A stretch of 64,000 nt of DNA from Eurosta solidaginis (GCF_040869045.1 NC_090323.1:267348392-267412391), one strand, 5' to 3'. Counted from the first letter of the stretch, positions 1 through 12,051 are shown. A program made the numbers and translations. Notes: generated by a model from the sequence alone, not told the origin.

Positions 1-380
1 TCGATTTTCGAAATCAGGGGTGGTTTTACATACGAATTTCATAACGGCGTCTCTGGTAAATTTTGGCCGTCGACCAGTGTTATTATTCAACACATTTTTT
101 TCCAATTTTCATTCAAAAATTGTTTCGAAGGAACGTGTTATCGCAACTTACAACTATTATGTCCCTGAAAATTCAAAAATTCGGGATGTATTTTAAAAGC
201 TACATGAAAATTTCAAAATATGCCGTGGTTTTATTTGGCTACAACAATAAATGATTTGTATAACCAAAACCATTAAATCCATATTCGACGTTTTCGAAAA
301 AATTGGAAAATTTGAGCAATATTTATGTACTTGGAATTAAAAAGAAATTGTTAATGCAGATTTGTAGTAGTCTTATAAAT
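1..380. other. Unassigned AT-rich DNA
   Basis: No recognisable gene, terminal repeat or mobile-element signature is visible. The small open frame at 63-254 has no recognisable composition or motif and is treated as chance. Confidence 0.5.
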
Positions 381-536
381 TTTAGTCTAACAAAGTACAA
401 GGTTTGAGTCTCGCCAAGATAGCTTGATTTTTGACGTGTTTTGGCTTTTATACAGAAGAAAATCTGAGAGTTTTGGTAAAAATATGTCAAATATCAAATT
501 GAAGATACTTCAAACCTTGTACTTTGTCAGGCTTAA
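381..536. repeat. Small foldback (MITE-like) element
   Basis: Arms at about 381-408 and 508-536 are inverted copies sharing the core ACAAAGTACAAGGTTTGA, separated by about 100 bp of AT-rich DNA. The shape suits a short non-autonomous foldback or MITE. No clear target-site duplication is visible and the family is not recognised. Confidence 0.55.
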
Positions 537-944
537 ATTGATTCGACTTGAAAGCTGCGTCAAAAGAGTTTATAAAAATTGGAAGTAAAAATTTGTCCAG
601 CTAATTGTTTTCTAAAATTAACCAAAATAAAAAAAGAAGACATTTGGTTTGCTGTTCTTATTTGAGTGGCAGGATGTGGACAGTCCTTTGCCGAAATAAA
701 TCCGGTACACTCGGATACAAATTCTTGTACTTGGCGCTTTAATGGTTTTTTTAACCTTCGAAGCTTTGGATCTGTAGATTTCAGTTGCCTTTTGCGGCAG
801 GTATGCCTCACCTCGCGAAAATTCTAAGTCACAGGCATGGGGGGCTGCTGCAATATGATAATAACTTTTGCTAGAACTTCCGTGTTTACAGCTGTATTTA
901 GCTCAACACTAACGAATTCACGCTAAACGCTTTATATTTGTCCA
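537..944. other. Unassigned intergenic DNA
   Basis: No supported coding sequence. The minus-strand frame at 560-811 shows no recognisable protein features. Nothing else was identified. Confidence 0.45.
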
Positions 945-2584
945 TTTTTATACTCAGCTGAGCAGAGCTCACAGAGTATATTAATTTTGTTCGCATAACG
1001 GTACCCTGTAACGGCATAAACTAATCGAGATAGATATAGACTTCTATATATCAAAATGATCTGGGCAAAAAAAGAAATTCATTTAGCCACGTCCGTCCGT
1101 CCGTAAACACGATAACTTGAGTAAATTTTGAGGTATCTTAATGAAATTTGGTCTGTACGTTCCTGGGCACTCATCTCAGATCGCTATTTAAATTGAACGA
1201 AATCGGACTATAACCACGCCCACTTTTTCGATATCGAAAATTTCGAAAAACAGAAAAAATGCGATAATTCATTACCAAAGACGGATAAAGCAGTGGAATT
1301 TGGTAGAATAGAAAATTAGTATGACGCAGAATAGAAAATTAGTATAATTTTGGACAATGGGTGTGGCACCGCCCACTTTTAAAAGAAGGTAATTTAAAAG
1401 TTTTTCAAGCTGAAATTTGGCAGTCGTTGAAGATATCACGATGAAATTTGGCAGGAACGTTACTCCTATTACTATGTGTCCTAAATAATCGGAGAGCAAA
1501 CATGCCCACTTAAAAAAAAATGTAAGTCAAATTTTAATAAAAAATTTAAATTCCAAAATGGGCGTGCCTTCGCCCTTTTTTATTTAATTTTTCTAGAATA
1601 CTTTTAATGCCATAAGTCGAACAAAAATTTACCAATCCTTGTGAAATTTGGTAAGTGCGTAGCTTCTATGACGATAACAGTTTTCTGTGAAAATGGGCGA
1701 AATCAGTTTGAAGCCACGCCCAGTTTCTATACACAGTCCCCCTTCAGTCCTTCCGCTCGGCCGTTAACACGATAACTTGAGCAAAAACCGATATATCTTT
1801 ACTAAACTTAGTTCACGTACTTATATGCAATCAATTTATCCTGGTATTGAAAATGGGCGAAATACGACTATGACCACGCACACTTTTTCGATATCGAAGT
1901 TTTCGAAAAATTTCAAAATGCCATAACTCTATACCAAATACGAAAAAAGGGATGAAACATGGTGATTGTATTGGTTTTTTGACGCAAAATATAACTTTAG
2001 AAAAAACTTTGTAAAATGGGGGTGACACCTACCAATTTAAGTAGAAGAAAATGAAACAGTTCTGCAGGGCGAAATCGAAAGCATTCCAAGGGCATGGCAG
2101 GAATACTGTTCGTGGTATTACATATATAAATAAATTAGCGGTACCCGACAGATGATGTTCTGGGTTACCCTGATCCACATTTTGGTCGATATCTCGAAAA
2201 CGCCTTCACATATACAACTAAAGGCCACGCCCTTTTAAAACCCTCATTAATACCTTTCATTTGAAACCCATATCGTACAAACACGTTATAGAGTCACGCC
2301 TGGTCCACCTTTATTGCGATATCTCTAAAAAGCGTCCACCTATAGAACTAAGGCCCACTCCCGTTTAAAATACTCATTAACATCATTCATTTGATATCCA
2401 TATCATACAAACACATTTTAAAGTCACCCCTGGTCCACCTTTATGGCGATATCTCGAAAAGGCGTCCACCTATAGAACTATGGCCCACTCCCTTTTAAAA
2501 TACTCTTTAATACCTTCCATTTGACACCCATGTCATACAAACACGTTACAGGGTTACCCTAGGTTCATTTTCCTACTTGGTGAT
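945..2584 (+). repeat. Non-coding dispersed fly repeat, left part
   Basis: This AT-rich block begins near TATACTCAGCTGAGCAGAG and contains repeated phrases such as CGTCCGTCCGTC, TTTTTCGATATCGAAA and AACACGATAACTTGAG, which I recognise from a very common non-coding tephritid repeat. Its other end, containing CTCAGCTGAGTATGTAAT and ACCCGAACTTAGCC, lies at 12057-12140 beyond a gypsy insertion, so the original element is about 1.7 kb. The 3' portion is a 130-bp tandem array. The mobilising mechanism is unclear. Confidence 0.7.
2171..2560 (+). repeat. 130-bp tandem repeat, three units
   Basis: The phrase (T)GGTCCACCTTTATGGCGATAT recurs in degenerate form at about 2171, 2301 and 2431, and the array ends near 2561, giving a period of 130 bp. 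Units differ by several percent. The array is part of the dispersed fly repeat rather than an independent satellite. Confidence 0.75.
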
Positions 2585-2804
2585 TGTAGGTTATAATTAA
2601 AAATTCTTTTTTTTTAAAGAACGTATTTTGATTATATTTTATTTTGATCTTTTTAACTTTTTTGTTTTGCAAATTTCAAGGAATGAAAATTTTTGATAAT
2701 TGAAAAATCAATATTGAAAATTAAAATATTGATAAAAATATTAAAATTACAAAGTTCAAGGTAACTTAAAGACAAAGTTAAATAATAATAATAAGAACCC
2801 TACA
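2585..2804 (-). repeat. 3' LTR of the gypsy element
   Basis: A 220-bp LTR, intact, with TGTAGG/CCTACA ends. It matches the interrupted copy at 9725-9868 plus 11956-12051 along its whole length, with small differences in the T-run and scattered substitutions. It is very AT-rich. Confidence 0.93.
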
Positions 2805-2816
2805 TTACTCCCCCTT
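2805..2816 (-). promoter_or_regulatory. Polypurine tract
   Basis: On the minus strand the sequence AAGGGGGAGTAA abuts the 3' LTR, which is where plus-strand DNA synthesis is primed in LTR retrotransposons. The end of the pol frame overlaps this tract and runs into the LTR. Confidence 0.8.
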
Positions 2817-5649
2817 CCGAAGAATTGTTGTTAAACAAATTAAAAGTAACTTTCTTTTTGATTTTAGTGTTAGGAATTTGTGCAACATCAATAAATGCTG
2901 GTTTTAAACGATCAACAGAAATATTTTTTATTTCTTCATTTATTTCCACCTTGAAATTTTTTATGTCTTTTTCGATAATCTTATAAGGACCCTCATATGG
3001 AAACAAACATGCTTTACAACACGCACAAAAACAAACTTACAATCTTTTAAGTCCTTTGGAATAAAAATATTAGAAGAATTTTGATGATGGACTAAATTTG
3101 ATCTAAAATTTTTAAAGTGTCATGTAAACTATTTAAGACATCTGATGAACTTAAATTTTCATTAACCGAGACAAAAAGCTCACCAGGTAACCGTAAATTT
3201 TGACCATAAATCATTTCTGCAGGTGTAGCCGAAACATCTTCTTTGAAAGTTGATCGCAAACCTAGAAGTATTATCTGCAACTATTTCTAGCCATAATTGA
3301 TGATTTTAACTGTCTATGAAAACGTTCCACCATTCCATTAGCTTGAGGATGGTAGGCAGATGTTGTTATGATGACTCCCAAGTAATTTAGTTAGTTCCGA
3401 GAACAAATTTGATGTGAACTGAGTGCCCTGATCTGTTGTTATTTCTAAAGGAACGCCAAAACGAGAAATATATTCATTAAAAAATTTCTTTGCAATAGTT
3501 GCAGCAGAAATGTCTTTTAATGGATATGCCTCCGCCAACGAGTAAATATATCAATTGAAGTAAAAATATATCGATGTCCTTTTGATATTGGTAAAGGGCC
3601 TACAATATCCAAATGGATATGCTCAAATCTACTTTTTGGTATTGGAATTTTGAAAATAGGTGTTTTTGTATGACGATAAACCTTCGACTTTTGGCAACTG
3701 ATACATTCTCGAGACCATAGATTAATTTGTTTGTTCATATTTAGCCAAAAATATTTTTTAATTATTAGCCTACGAGTAGCCTTTGCACCTGGATGTGATA
3801 TTCCATGTAACATTTCAAAAATCGTTTTTCTTAAATTATATGGAATATACGGCCGGGGATATTTACCCGAAATTTCACACCAAATATTAAAATTTAGTAC
3901 AGGAATTTTGATTAACTTAAGGTTATTAAAATTTTGACTGTTTGTTAGTTCATTTAGTTCATTATCTTTCTGTTGTTCATTTTGTAAAACTTTAAAATTT
4001 ATCTCTGAATTTTTAATGGAATCAACTTCAAAAGCTCGTGACCATGTGTCAGCTACAACATTATCTTTTCCTTTTATATACTGTATATCATTAGTAAATT
4101 GCGCAATAAATTCGAGATGTCTTGTTTGCCTAGGGCTGCGCTCCGTTTTTGAGCTTAAAGCAAAAATTAATGGTTTATGGTCCGTGTAAACCGTAAACTG
4201 TCGCCCTTCTAAAAGGTATCTAAAATGCTTGATACTTAAATAAATGGCTAATAATTCTCGATCAAATGCGCTATACTTCGTCCCTGATGGAGAAACCTTT
4301 TTCGAATAAAAACCTAATGGCTCAGATGTACCATTAAAGTGTTGTTGTATGACACCACCAATTGCCGTATTAGATGCATCAACATTTAAAGAAAGTTTTG
4401 CTTCTTTATTAAAATGATTTAATAATACCTTAGATGCAAAATTTTCTTTAATACATTCAAAGCTTTTAGTTGTTGCGTCGTCCCATATTAATGTTTTATC
4501 GCGTTTTTTGTTTGTTCTATTAATTAAATAATACATTATATTCGTGTACTCAGCTAGATTTGGAATATACCTATGGTAATAGTGTACCATTCCTATAAAT
4601 TTTTGTGCCTGTTTAATAGTTTTTGGACGTGCAAAATTACGTATGGCTGCTGTTTTCTCATCGGATGGCCTGATTCCAGAACTAGAAATATTGTGCCCTA
4701 AAAAGTCAATATTGTTAACACCAAAAATACATTTACTTGGTTTAATATTTAACCCATACTCGAATAGTCGTTCGAAAAGTACACGTAGATGTGTTAAATG
4801 TTCTTCTTCATTTTCACTCGCAATAAGTAAGTCATCAATGTATGCAAATACAAAATCTAGACCGTTAACAATTTCATTAATAAACCTCTGGAAGGTTTGT
4901 GAAGAATTTCTTAATCCGAAAGGCATACGCAAAAACTCGAACATACCGAAAGGTGTTATTATTGCCGTTTTGAAAATATCTTCTTTGGCCATTGGTATCT
5001 GATGGTATGCTTTCACTAAATCAATTTTGGAAAATATATTTTTTTTTCGAAGATTCATATTGAAATCGTGTATCTGAGGTAAAGGATAACGATCAGGTAC
5101 CGTAATAACACTCAATCTACGGAAATCACCACAAGGACGCCAGTCGTTAACATCCTTTTTTGGTACTAAATGCAATGGAGATGCTACTGAGGAATTTGAG
5201 AGTCTACAAATTCCACTTTTTAGTAGAAAATCGAACTCGGTTTTGGCCATTTTAAATTAATTGGATCCAAGTGCCTGGGCTTGGAAAAAAGAAGGTTTCC
5301 TTCAGTAACAAGTCTGTGGACTGTAGTATGCTTAACTGGTTTCGAATAATCCGGTTCAGCTATCAATGATGGAAAACTTTTTAATAATTTGTATATTTGT
5401 TATCCACTGAGAAAATTTTCGGAAGAGTAACATTACAGAAATATGAGATCGTGGTGACTGAAAGATTTATCAATGGGTCAACTAAACGTTTATTTTTTAT
5501 ATCAATAAGTAAGCCATATTAACATAAAAAATCAGCACCAATTATTGGTTTCGCTATGTCAGCTATTAAAAATGTAAAAGGAAATTCGCGTCTCAAACCT
5601 AAATTTATGTTCACAATCTTGTTTCCAAATGTCGAAATTGTAGAACCAT
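2805..5649 (-). pseudogene. gypsy pol relic: protease end, RT, RNase H, integrase
   Basis: The longest open piece (3517-5250) holds the RT palm with the YIDDLL catalytic motif, the fingers motif around RPCGDFR, an RNase H segment (NVDAS, YTDHKPL) and the integrase HHCC finger (HPGAK...CISCQKSK). The frame then shifts: integrase core pieces (TTDQGTQF; a second piece ending near 3092) and the C-terminal chromatin-proximal part (2800-3006) lie in other frames. Upstream, 5519-5649 carries the protease end (GADFL), followed by frameshifts before RT. The order and content are standard for Ty3/gypsy; the number of frame breaks shows a dead copy. Confidence 0.9.
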
Positions 5650-5651
5650 TA

Positions 5652-6879
5652 CCCAGCCAGCATTTTTTGAAAATGTTGATCAAAAAATATTCAAATATCA
5701 TACCCTAAGATGATTAAAAACGTTCAAATTTAAAAGCATTTTCTGTTCGAATATTAGCGTATCGTCGGGAGAAAAATGTACCATAAATGTGATTATTCTT
5801 GAATAATCATTTATGATTCATATTTCGAAACGCTTTTTATTCATATTTGATATCATTGTAAAATTGAGCTTTAATTGTTTTAGAGTAATATTTGACTGCT
5901 TTTCACAGTCATTTTCTGATCATATTCGTGAATATATTTCAATCGTTTTGGTTTAGATTTTTGACTCATTTTTGAATGCGATTATGATGCATTTATTCTT
6001 CATATCTCATTCAAAATAAGATACTACATAATAATCTTATTTCTTCAGGGAAAAAAGCATGCGGAAGTGAGCTTTTGAACCACAGGTCACTCGCAAACAA
6101 ACTTGACCGATATTCACCTGCGACTACAACATCCAACATCAGCTATGATCGTCAATATCTTAAATTACGATACGGTACGGGATGTTGAAGACATATCCAG
6201 GTACATACATATGTCAAGAGAGTTTCACTTACCTGGTCAAATAGCTCACAACTTTTGTATTGTCCAACTATTATGTATTATCTGGGAAGGTGGAGAAATG
6301 GTTGGGGAAATCTTCGGGCATGAGCAGCATTTGCATTAAATTGTTTTGAAGAATGTCTTAATAATAAAAATTTTATATATGTACATATTTTTTCTGAACT
6401 TCATGATTGAAAAAATGTGTGTATGTGAAAAACATAAGTTTTTCAATGAAAAGTAAAATTTTAACAAGTATAAAACTCATTATTCAGTTAACAAATATAG
6501 TCAGAAAAGATTCAGAAAGCTGAATTGAAAATGATTATAAATGTTTGATCACCTAAAGTAAACACATTTGATTCAAATATGATTCCAAAATGTGATTGAA
6601 AAACTATATTCAGTTTTTGTTCATCGAAAGGTGAGCATATTTGATTATTCTTTTTGTTGACTTTTATGAAATATTAAAATTTAATCATCAAAGGACTTCA
6701 AAAATGATTCCAAAACGTGATCGAAAAATGATTTTCAGTTTTTGATCATCAAAGGTATTCATATTTGATTATTTCTTTTGTTCAATTGTATGATAACTCA
6801 TTATTTAGTCAGAAAAAAGAATCAAATTGTATTTATATGTAGGGAAATTCAAAATTTAATCATCTAAATGCCGTGTGGG
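5652..6879. mobile_element. TA-flanked non-autonomous DNA element in the protease region
   Basis: A 1228-bp insertion flanked by TA (5650-5651 and 6880-6881). Removing it and one TA restores an uninterrupted protease frame, which fixes the boundaries. The ends are imperfect inverted repeats, CCCAGCCAGCATTT on the left and CCCACACGGCATTT read from the right. No transposase was recognised. The right half has a roughly 125-bp internal repeat (about 6580-6660 and 6703-6785). TA duplication fits the Tc1/mariner group, but the ends do not identify a family. Confidence 0.85.
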
Positions 6880-6881
6880 TA

Positions 6882-8431
6882 GCTGCTGTTAAAATAATAT
6901 CGGATTTATTTTTACTTAAAAATTTTGAAATAGGCACAACTGAAATTTCTGCCCCACTGTCAATAAGAAAATTAAGTTTATTATCCCAATCATATATAAA
7001 CAAGCGACGAGTATATACTTCAAAATGTCCATTGTTTGTCGCTGCAACAACGGACGAAGTTAATTTGTTATTCTTTGAAAAAGCACAAGGTTGTTCACAT
7101 TTTTTAGCCTTGGTACCGAATCTATAATGATACCTACATACCCAATTCTGATTATCGCGAAAATTTGATCTATACCTTAATGGACTTCGTAATCTACTAG
7201 TCGAACGAGATCTTGAAAAATTTTGATGTATTTCTTTCTTAATTTCCGATAATTCCAAAAATAATTTTTCAAAATTTTTGTACATAATACTAGTCGTTTG
7301 AACCAAATTACATATTAATGCATTTTCGCTTTTTGAATTTTGAAAATTATTGATAGAAGCAATTTCGTTTTTATTGATAACCTCTCATACGTTATCAGCT
7401 AATTTCAATAATTTATGTATGTCACTAGAATTTGAACTAGTTAAAATTACATTTAAATTCTTTGGTAGTTTTCTCATCCAAAGTTTCTTAAGAACGTCTT
7501 GGCCGAAGTTAGTACCAGAGAGTAATACCAAAGACAGATAAAATTCAGATGGTTTGCGATCTCCCATCTCAGAATCAGATAAAACCCTATCTAATTTGGC
7601 ATTCTCACTTAAAGAATGTCGTTCAATCAAAATCTGCTTTAATGCAGAGAATTTATTTGTCTCAGGATTTTGAACGAAATCTAAAATTGTCATAATTACA
7701 TCTTGAGGAAGCGCAGTTATGACATATTCACATTTTGTTACTTCCTGAGTTATATTCTTTCTACTAAATTGCATTTCGGCATGGATGAACCATGCCTCTG
7801 GACAACTCGTCCAAAATTGGGGAAGTTTAACTGATGTTGCAAAAATTTCATTAGGGGGACTCATGAAAGCATATAAACTTATAAGGTGTAAAATTATATC
7901 CATTTACACACGCTGTTATATGAACGCACCTAGTAATACTCTTCTTGATAAACTTGATTGTTTATCAGATGTATTATTGCCAAACCAAAATTTTTAGATT
8001 GTTATACAAATTAAAAAATGCCAAGATTAAGTGAAAAATCAAAACTAAAACGTCTGTACTAAGATATTCTTGTAAATGATTTGCTAATGTTGGAGATTTC
8101 TGATGAAAATGCCTGCTGTAATGTCTGCAAGGTTGCATTCCTTTGAGTTTACCGCGTTTACACAATGAAATGTGCGCGTAAATTTATACAAATTGTGTAA
8201 ATGATTTTTCATACAAAATTTGACAGTTCGTTTACGCACTAGATAAATTTATACGTTTACACACTTTATAAGGCATTTATACGGTTACATGAGTCCCCTA
8301 GTATTGTTCTGATTCGCATATGGATTTATCAATTCATCTTGAAAATTATTATTTTGTAAATCGATGAGCGAATCATTCTGTTGATGTGTTGGTGTAGATG
8401 TATGTCTGCTATGTGGTGGAGAATGAAACAT
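6882..8431 (-). pseudogene. gypsy gag-protease relic
   Basis: Gag starts at the ATG at 8429-8431 and reads through an N-terminal Gln/Asn/His-rich segment into the capsid-like part (LPQFWTSCPEAWF). It is broken by a MITE at 7855-8298. An in-frame TGA at 7385-7387 follows the motif KLLKLADNV. The frame then continues through a CX2HX9CX3C zinc knuckle (CRYHYRFGTKAKKC...) into the aspartic protease (FLIDSGAEISVVP) until the TA-flanked insertion at 6880. Gag and pol appear to be a single frame. Apart from the insertions and the stop, this part is well preserved. Confidence 0.88.
7855..8298. mobile_element. MITE with TAG duplication, inside gag
   Basis: A 444-bp insertion flanked by TAG (7852-7854 and 8299-8301). 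Both ends start GGGGACTCATG and continue as imperfect inverted repeats (TATAAAnnnnTTATAA, then GTGTAAA) for about 45 bp. Removing it and one TAG rejoins the gag reading frame exactly. A 3-bp duplication is typical of PIF/Harbinger elements. No coding sequence is present. Confidence 0.85.
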
Positions 8432-9724
8432 AATTATTTAAAATAAATAAAATTGATTTATATAATTTAAATTAATATTCGCTCCTTTAAAAAATCGCTC
8501 AAAAGTCTTCTTCTAAAATTGCAATCGCCATCTCGTTTTCTTGATTTAATTTTCTTGATTGATACGTATGACCATAATTTCGTTTGGACGAGCGCTCGAC
8601 TTAATTTTTATTGATACAGTAGATTTTTATTCACTGTGCTGCTAGTAACCTCTCTTCATAGACCGGGTCACAGATGATGAAGAAATTATGCAATGGCTTT
8701 AAAATTGATTGAAGGAATTATACAATGGCTTTAGAAGGGATTGAGTCTCTGAGAGATTGATCGATGCATGTTTCACTATTTTGAAGCATTTGCATTTGAC
8801 AAATGTGGATATAAATAAGATGATCTATATGCTGCGTCAGATTGCTCGTGAGTGTGATGTTGTTGTACACCTTTATTATTTTCACTGGTTCTTACTGCTG
8901 GCGTTGTACTTAAATTTTTAATCTGAGAGTTTGATTTAGCGCCCAGCACTTAATAATCGTTGACTTGAACGCGCGTTTGACGTTAGCGACTTATAGTATG
9001 CAAAGCTATTCACAGTTGGTTATTTATTGTTTTTTTTTTTTTGCTTTATTTTGCTTTGCCTTGTATTGCGTTTACTACAGTTTTTTACTTTTGTTGATGG
9101 CTTTTATTGCAATTGGTAGATGGATATAAGATGATTTCCATTGAGCTCAATGAATGTGGCATAAATGAAAATACATATCCAGAACAATTTTGACCAAAAA
9201 GCTTGAATGCCGTCATGAAAAACTGATACTGCGGCTCCTTGTCTCTATTAAACTGTATTATCTGCTAACTATTTTAATGAAATAATTAAATAAATAGCGC
9301 AGACGTCATACACATCACCAATAAATGAAGACGCTAATTGCAGTTTTTAAATAACAGCCAACAGCAAAAGTTGATCGATGCTATTCCACATTGATAATTC
9401 AATAGAACATTATTCAAATAATTATTAACTTCAACCACAAGGAAGAAAAATTGATACTGCTGACAAATTCCAAGACAATAAACACCGACTTGAGGGCTAC
9501 CACAACAACAGTACGAATGCAGTTTTTGGAGTTGTTGATAATATTGATTTATATTGTTATTGTAGATATTGTTAAAATATGTTTTTTTAATGCTGTTTAT
9601 ATTTTGCACAACACTGTTCAATATTTGCTTTTTAAAATTGTTCTTTTGCCTGATTTTAGGTGCACTAATTAATTGCATTAATTTGTTGTAGCACAATTTT
9701 AGGTGTATAGGCGGGATCGCCAGT
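8432..9724 (-). other. gypsy 5' leader with primer binding site
   Basis: About 1.3 kb of non-coding leader lies between the 5' LTR and gag. The primer binding site (9710-9722, minus strand TGGCGATCCCGCC) begins two bases after the LTR. It starts with the TGG expected to pair with a tRNA 3' CCA end; I cannot name the tRNA. A fragment of the GTGACCCGG-ended MITE (TTCATAGACCGGGTCAC, 8655-8671) lies within. The small frames at 9334-9696 and 9451-9672 are Gln/Asn-rich chance frames. Confidence 0.65.
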
Positions 9725-9868
9725 TGTAGGTTATAATTAAAAATTCTTTTTTTTTTTAAAGAACTTATTTTGATTATATTTTATTTTGATCTTTTTAACT
9801 TTTTTTTGTTTTAAAAATTTCAAAGAATGAAAATTTTCGATAATTGAAAAATCAATATTGAAAATTAA
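9725..9868 (-). repeat. 5' LTR of the gypsy element, piece 1
   Basis: Matches the first 144 bases of the left LTR, then is interrupted after AATATTGAAAATTAA by the palindromic insertion. The LTR resumes at 11956. Confidence 0.9.
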
Positions 9869-11955
9869 CAATTTTTTGTTGTTATATCGGCCTACTGATT
9901 TAAGATCGCGGGTTCGAATCGAGCTCAAGGCCTAACAATAATTTTTTTTTTTTTTTTTTATCATTTTTATTGTTATGATAAATTTTTTCTTAATTGAAAA
10001 AATTTTTAAATTAGAATAGAAGAAAGAAAAAATTTAGACAACTGCCAAAGCTCGTTGTATAGATCCATTTCGGGAACTGCTAAATTCCTTCATCGGCAAC
10101 GTTTAGGCTCCGCTGCTATAACCATTCAGCCACCACAGCGGTTTTTTGTTTGTCTTCATTAATCCTACTTCTATTCTGGTTCGTGCCAATTGATATTCAC
10201 AACACTGCGACATCTGTTAAAGAATGGCTGTGAAAATTGGACTTGTTTGTTGGCAATGCTGCCATAGTGTCATATTTTATTGACACTTTTTTCCCCGTGC
10301 TCTGGGATGTATTAACAATTTTTTGTTGTTATATCGGCCTACTGATTTTAAGATCGCGGGTTCGAATCGAGCTCAAGGCCTAACAATAATTTTTTTTTTT
10401 TTTTTTTTTTTTATCATTTTTATTGTTATGATAAATTTTTTCTTAATTGAAAAAATTTTTAAATTAGAATAGAAGAAAGAAAAAATTTTGACAACTGCCA
10501 AAGCTCGTTGTATAGATCCATTTCGGGAACTGCTAAATTCCTTCATCGGCAACGTTTAGGCTCCGCTGCTATAACCATTCAGCCACCACAGCGGTTTTTT
10601 GTTTGTCTTCATTAATCCTACTTCTATTCTGGTTCGTGCCAATTGATATTCACAACACTGCGACATCTGTTGCAGAATGGCTGTGAAAATTGGACTTGTT
10701 TGTTGGCAATGCTGCCATAGTGTCATATTTTATTGACACTTTTTTCCCCGTGCTCTGGGATGTATTAACAATTTTTTGTTGTTATATCGGCCTACTGATT
10801 TTAAGATCGCGGGTTCGAATCGAGCTCAAGGCCTAACAATACTTTTTTTTTTTTTTTTTTTATCATTTTTATTGTTATGATAAATTTTTTCTTAATTGAT
10901 CGTTGTATAGATCTATACAACGAGCTTGGCAGTTGTCAAAATTTTTTCTTTCTTCTATTCTAATTTAAAAATTTTTTCAATTAAGAAAAAATTTATCATA
11001 ACAATAAAAATGATAAAAAAAAAAAAAAAAAGTATTGTTAGGCCTTGAGCTCGATTCGAACCCGCGATCTTAAAATCAGTAGGCCGATATAACAACAAAA
11101 AATTGTTAATACATCCCAGAGCACGGGGAAAAAAGTGTCAATAAAATATGACACTATGGCAGCATTGCCAACAAACAAGTCCAATTTTCACAGCCATTCT
11201 GCAACAGATGTCGCAGTGTTGTGAATATCAATTGGCACGAACCAGAATAGAAGTAGGATTAATGAAGACAAACAAAAAACCGCTGTGGTGGCTGAATGGT
11301 TATAGCAGCGGAGCCTAAACGTTGCCGATGAAGGAATTTAGCAGTTCCCGAAATGGATCTATACAACGAGCTTTGGCAGTTGTCTAAATTTTTTCTTTCT
11401 TCTATTCTAATTTAAAAATTTTTTCAATTAAGAAAAAATTTATCATAACAATAAAAATGATAAAAAAAAAAAAAAAAAATTATTGTTAGGCCTTGAGCTC
11501 GATTCGAACCCGCGATCTTAAAATCAGTAGGCCGATATAACAACAAAAAATTGTTAATACATCCCAGAGCACGGGGAAAAAAGTGTCAATAAAATATGAC
11601 ACTATGGCAGCATTGCCAACAAACAAGTCCAATTTTCACAGCCATTCTGCAACAGATGTCGCAGTGTTGTGAATATCAATTGGCACGAACCAGAATAGAA
11701 GTAGGATTAATGAAGACAAACAAAAAACCGCTGTGGTGGCTGAATGGTTATAGCAGCGGAGCCTAAACGTTGCCGATGAAGGAATTTAGCAGTTCCCGAA
11801 ATGGATCTATACAACGAGCTTTGGCAGTTGTCTAAATTTTTTCTTTCTTCTATTCTAATTTAAAAATTTTTTCAATTAAGAAAAAATTTATCATAACAAT
11901 AAAAATGATAAAAAAAAAAAATTATTGTTAGGCCTTGAGCTCGATTCGAACCCGC
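9869..11955. mobile_element. Palindromic insertion of a ~450-bp tRNA-like tandem repeat
   Basis: A 2087-bp insert in the LTR, flanked by the exact 15-bp duplication AATATTGAAAATTAA (9854-9868 and 11956-11970). The left arm holds units starting near 9868, 10315 and 10768 (periods 447 and 453). The right arm is the reverse complement, with unit ends near 11107 and 11554. The centre is the 20-base palindrome GTTGTATAGATCTATACAAC at 10902-10921. The arms differ by about 57 nt near the centre that only the right arm keeps. Each unit has a pol III B-box-like GGTTCGAATCG followed by a T-run, and on the opposite strand an A-box-like TGGCTGAATGG. No protein is encoded. The right end is truncated inside the B-box region. 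Confidence 0.85.
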
Positions 11956-12051
11956 AATATTGAAAATTAAAATATTGATAAAACATATTAAAATAACAAA
12001 GTTCAAAGTAACTTAAACACAAAGTTAAATAAAAATAATAAGAACCCTACA
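11956..12051 (-). repeat. 5' LTR of the gypsy element, piece 2
   Basis: The remainder of the interrupted LTR, starting with the duplicated 15 bases and ending AAGAACCCTACA directly before the GTGAT duplication. Confidence 0.9.

Larger units (their letters stand above)
2585..12051 (-). mobile_element. Degenerate Ty3/gypsy LTR retrotransposon (with nested insertions)
   Basis: A minus-strand element bounded by LTRs that begin TGTAGG and end CCTACA. The 5-bp target-site duplication GTGAT is exact (2580-2584 and 12052-12056). In element orientation the order is 5' LTR (12051-9725, itself interrupted), primer binding site, leader, gag (from 8431), protease, reverse transcriptase, RNase H, integrase, polypurine tract and 3' LTR (2804-2585). 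The gag zinc knuckle is of CX2HX9CX3C type, which suggests the CsRn1/Kabuki group by family knowledge; this placement is inference. Several frameshifts, nonsense codons and three insertions make the copy non-functional. Confidence 0.93.

Noticed and set aside
6103..6339. 78-codon frame inside the TA-flanked element as a possible transposase
   Set aside because: No DDE/D motif, helix-turn-helix or recognisable similarity; too short.
9334..9696. Gln/Asn-rich 120-codon frame
   Set aside because: In the gypsy leader, composed of CAA/AAC-type repeats; composition alone explains it.
9869..11955. CRISPR-like or bacterial repeat array
   Set aside because: Units are 450 bp, inverted around a centre and lie in an insect LTR element. 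There are no short regular repeats with unique spacers.
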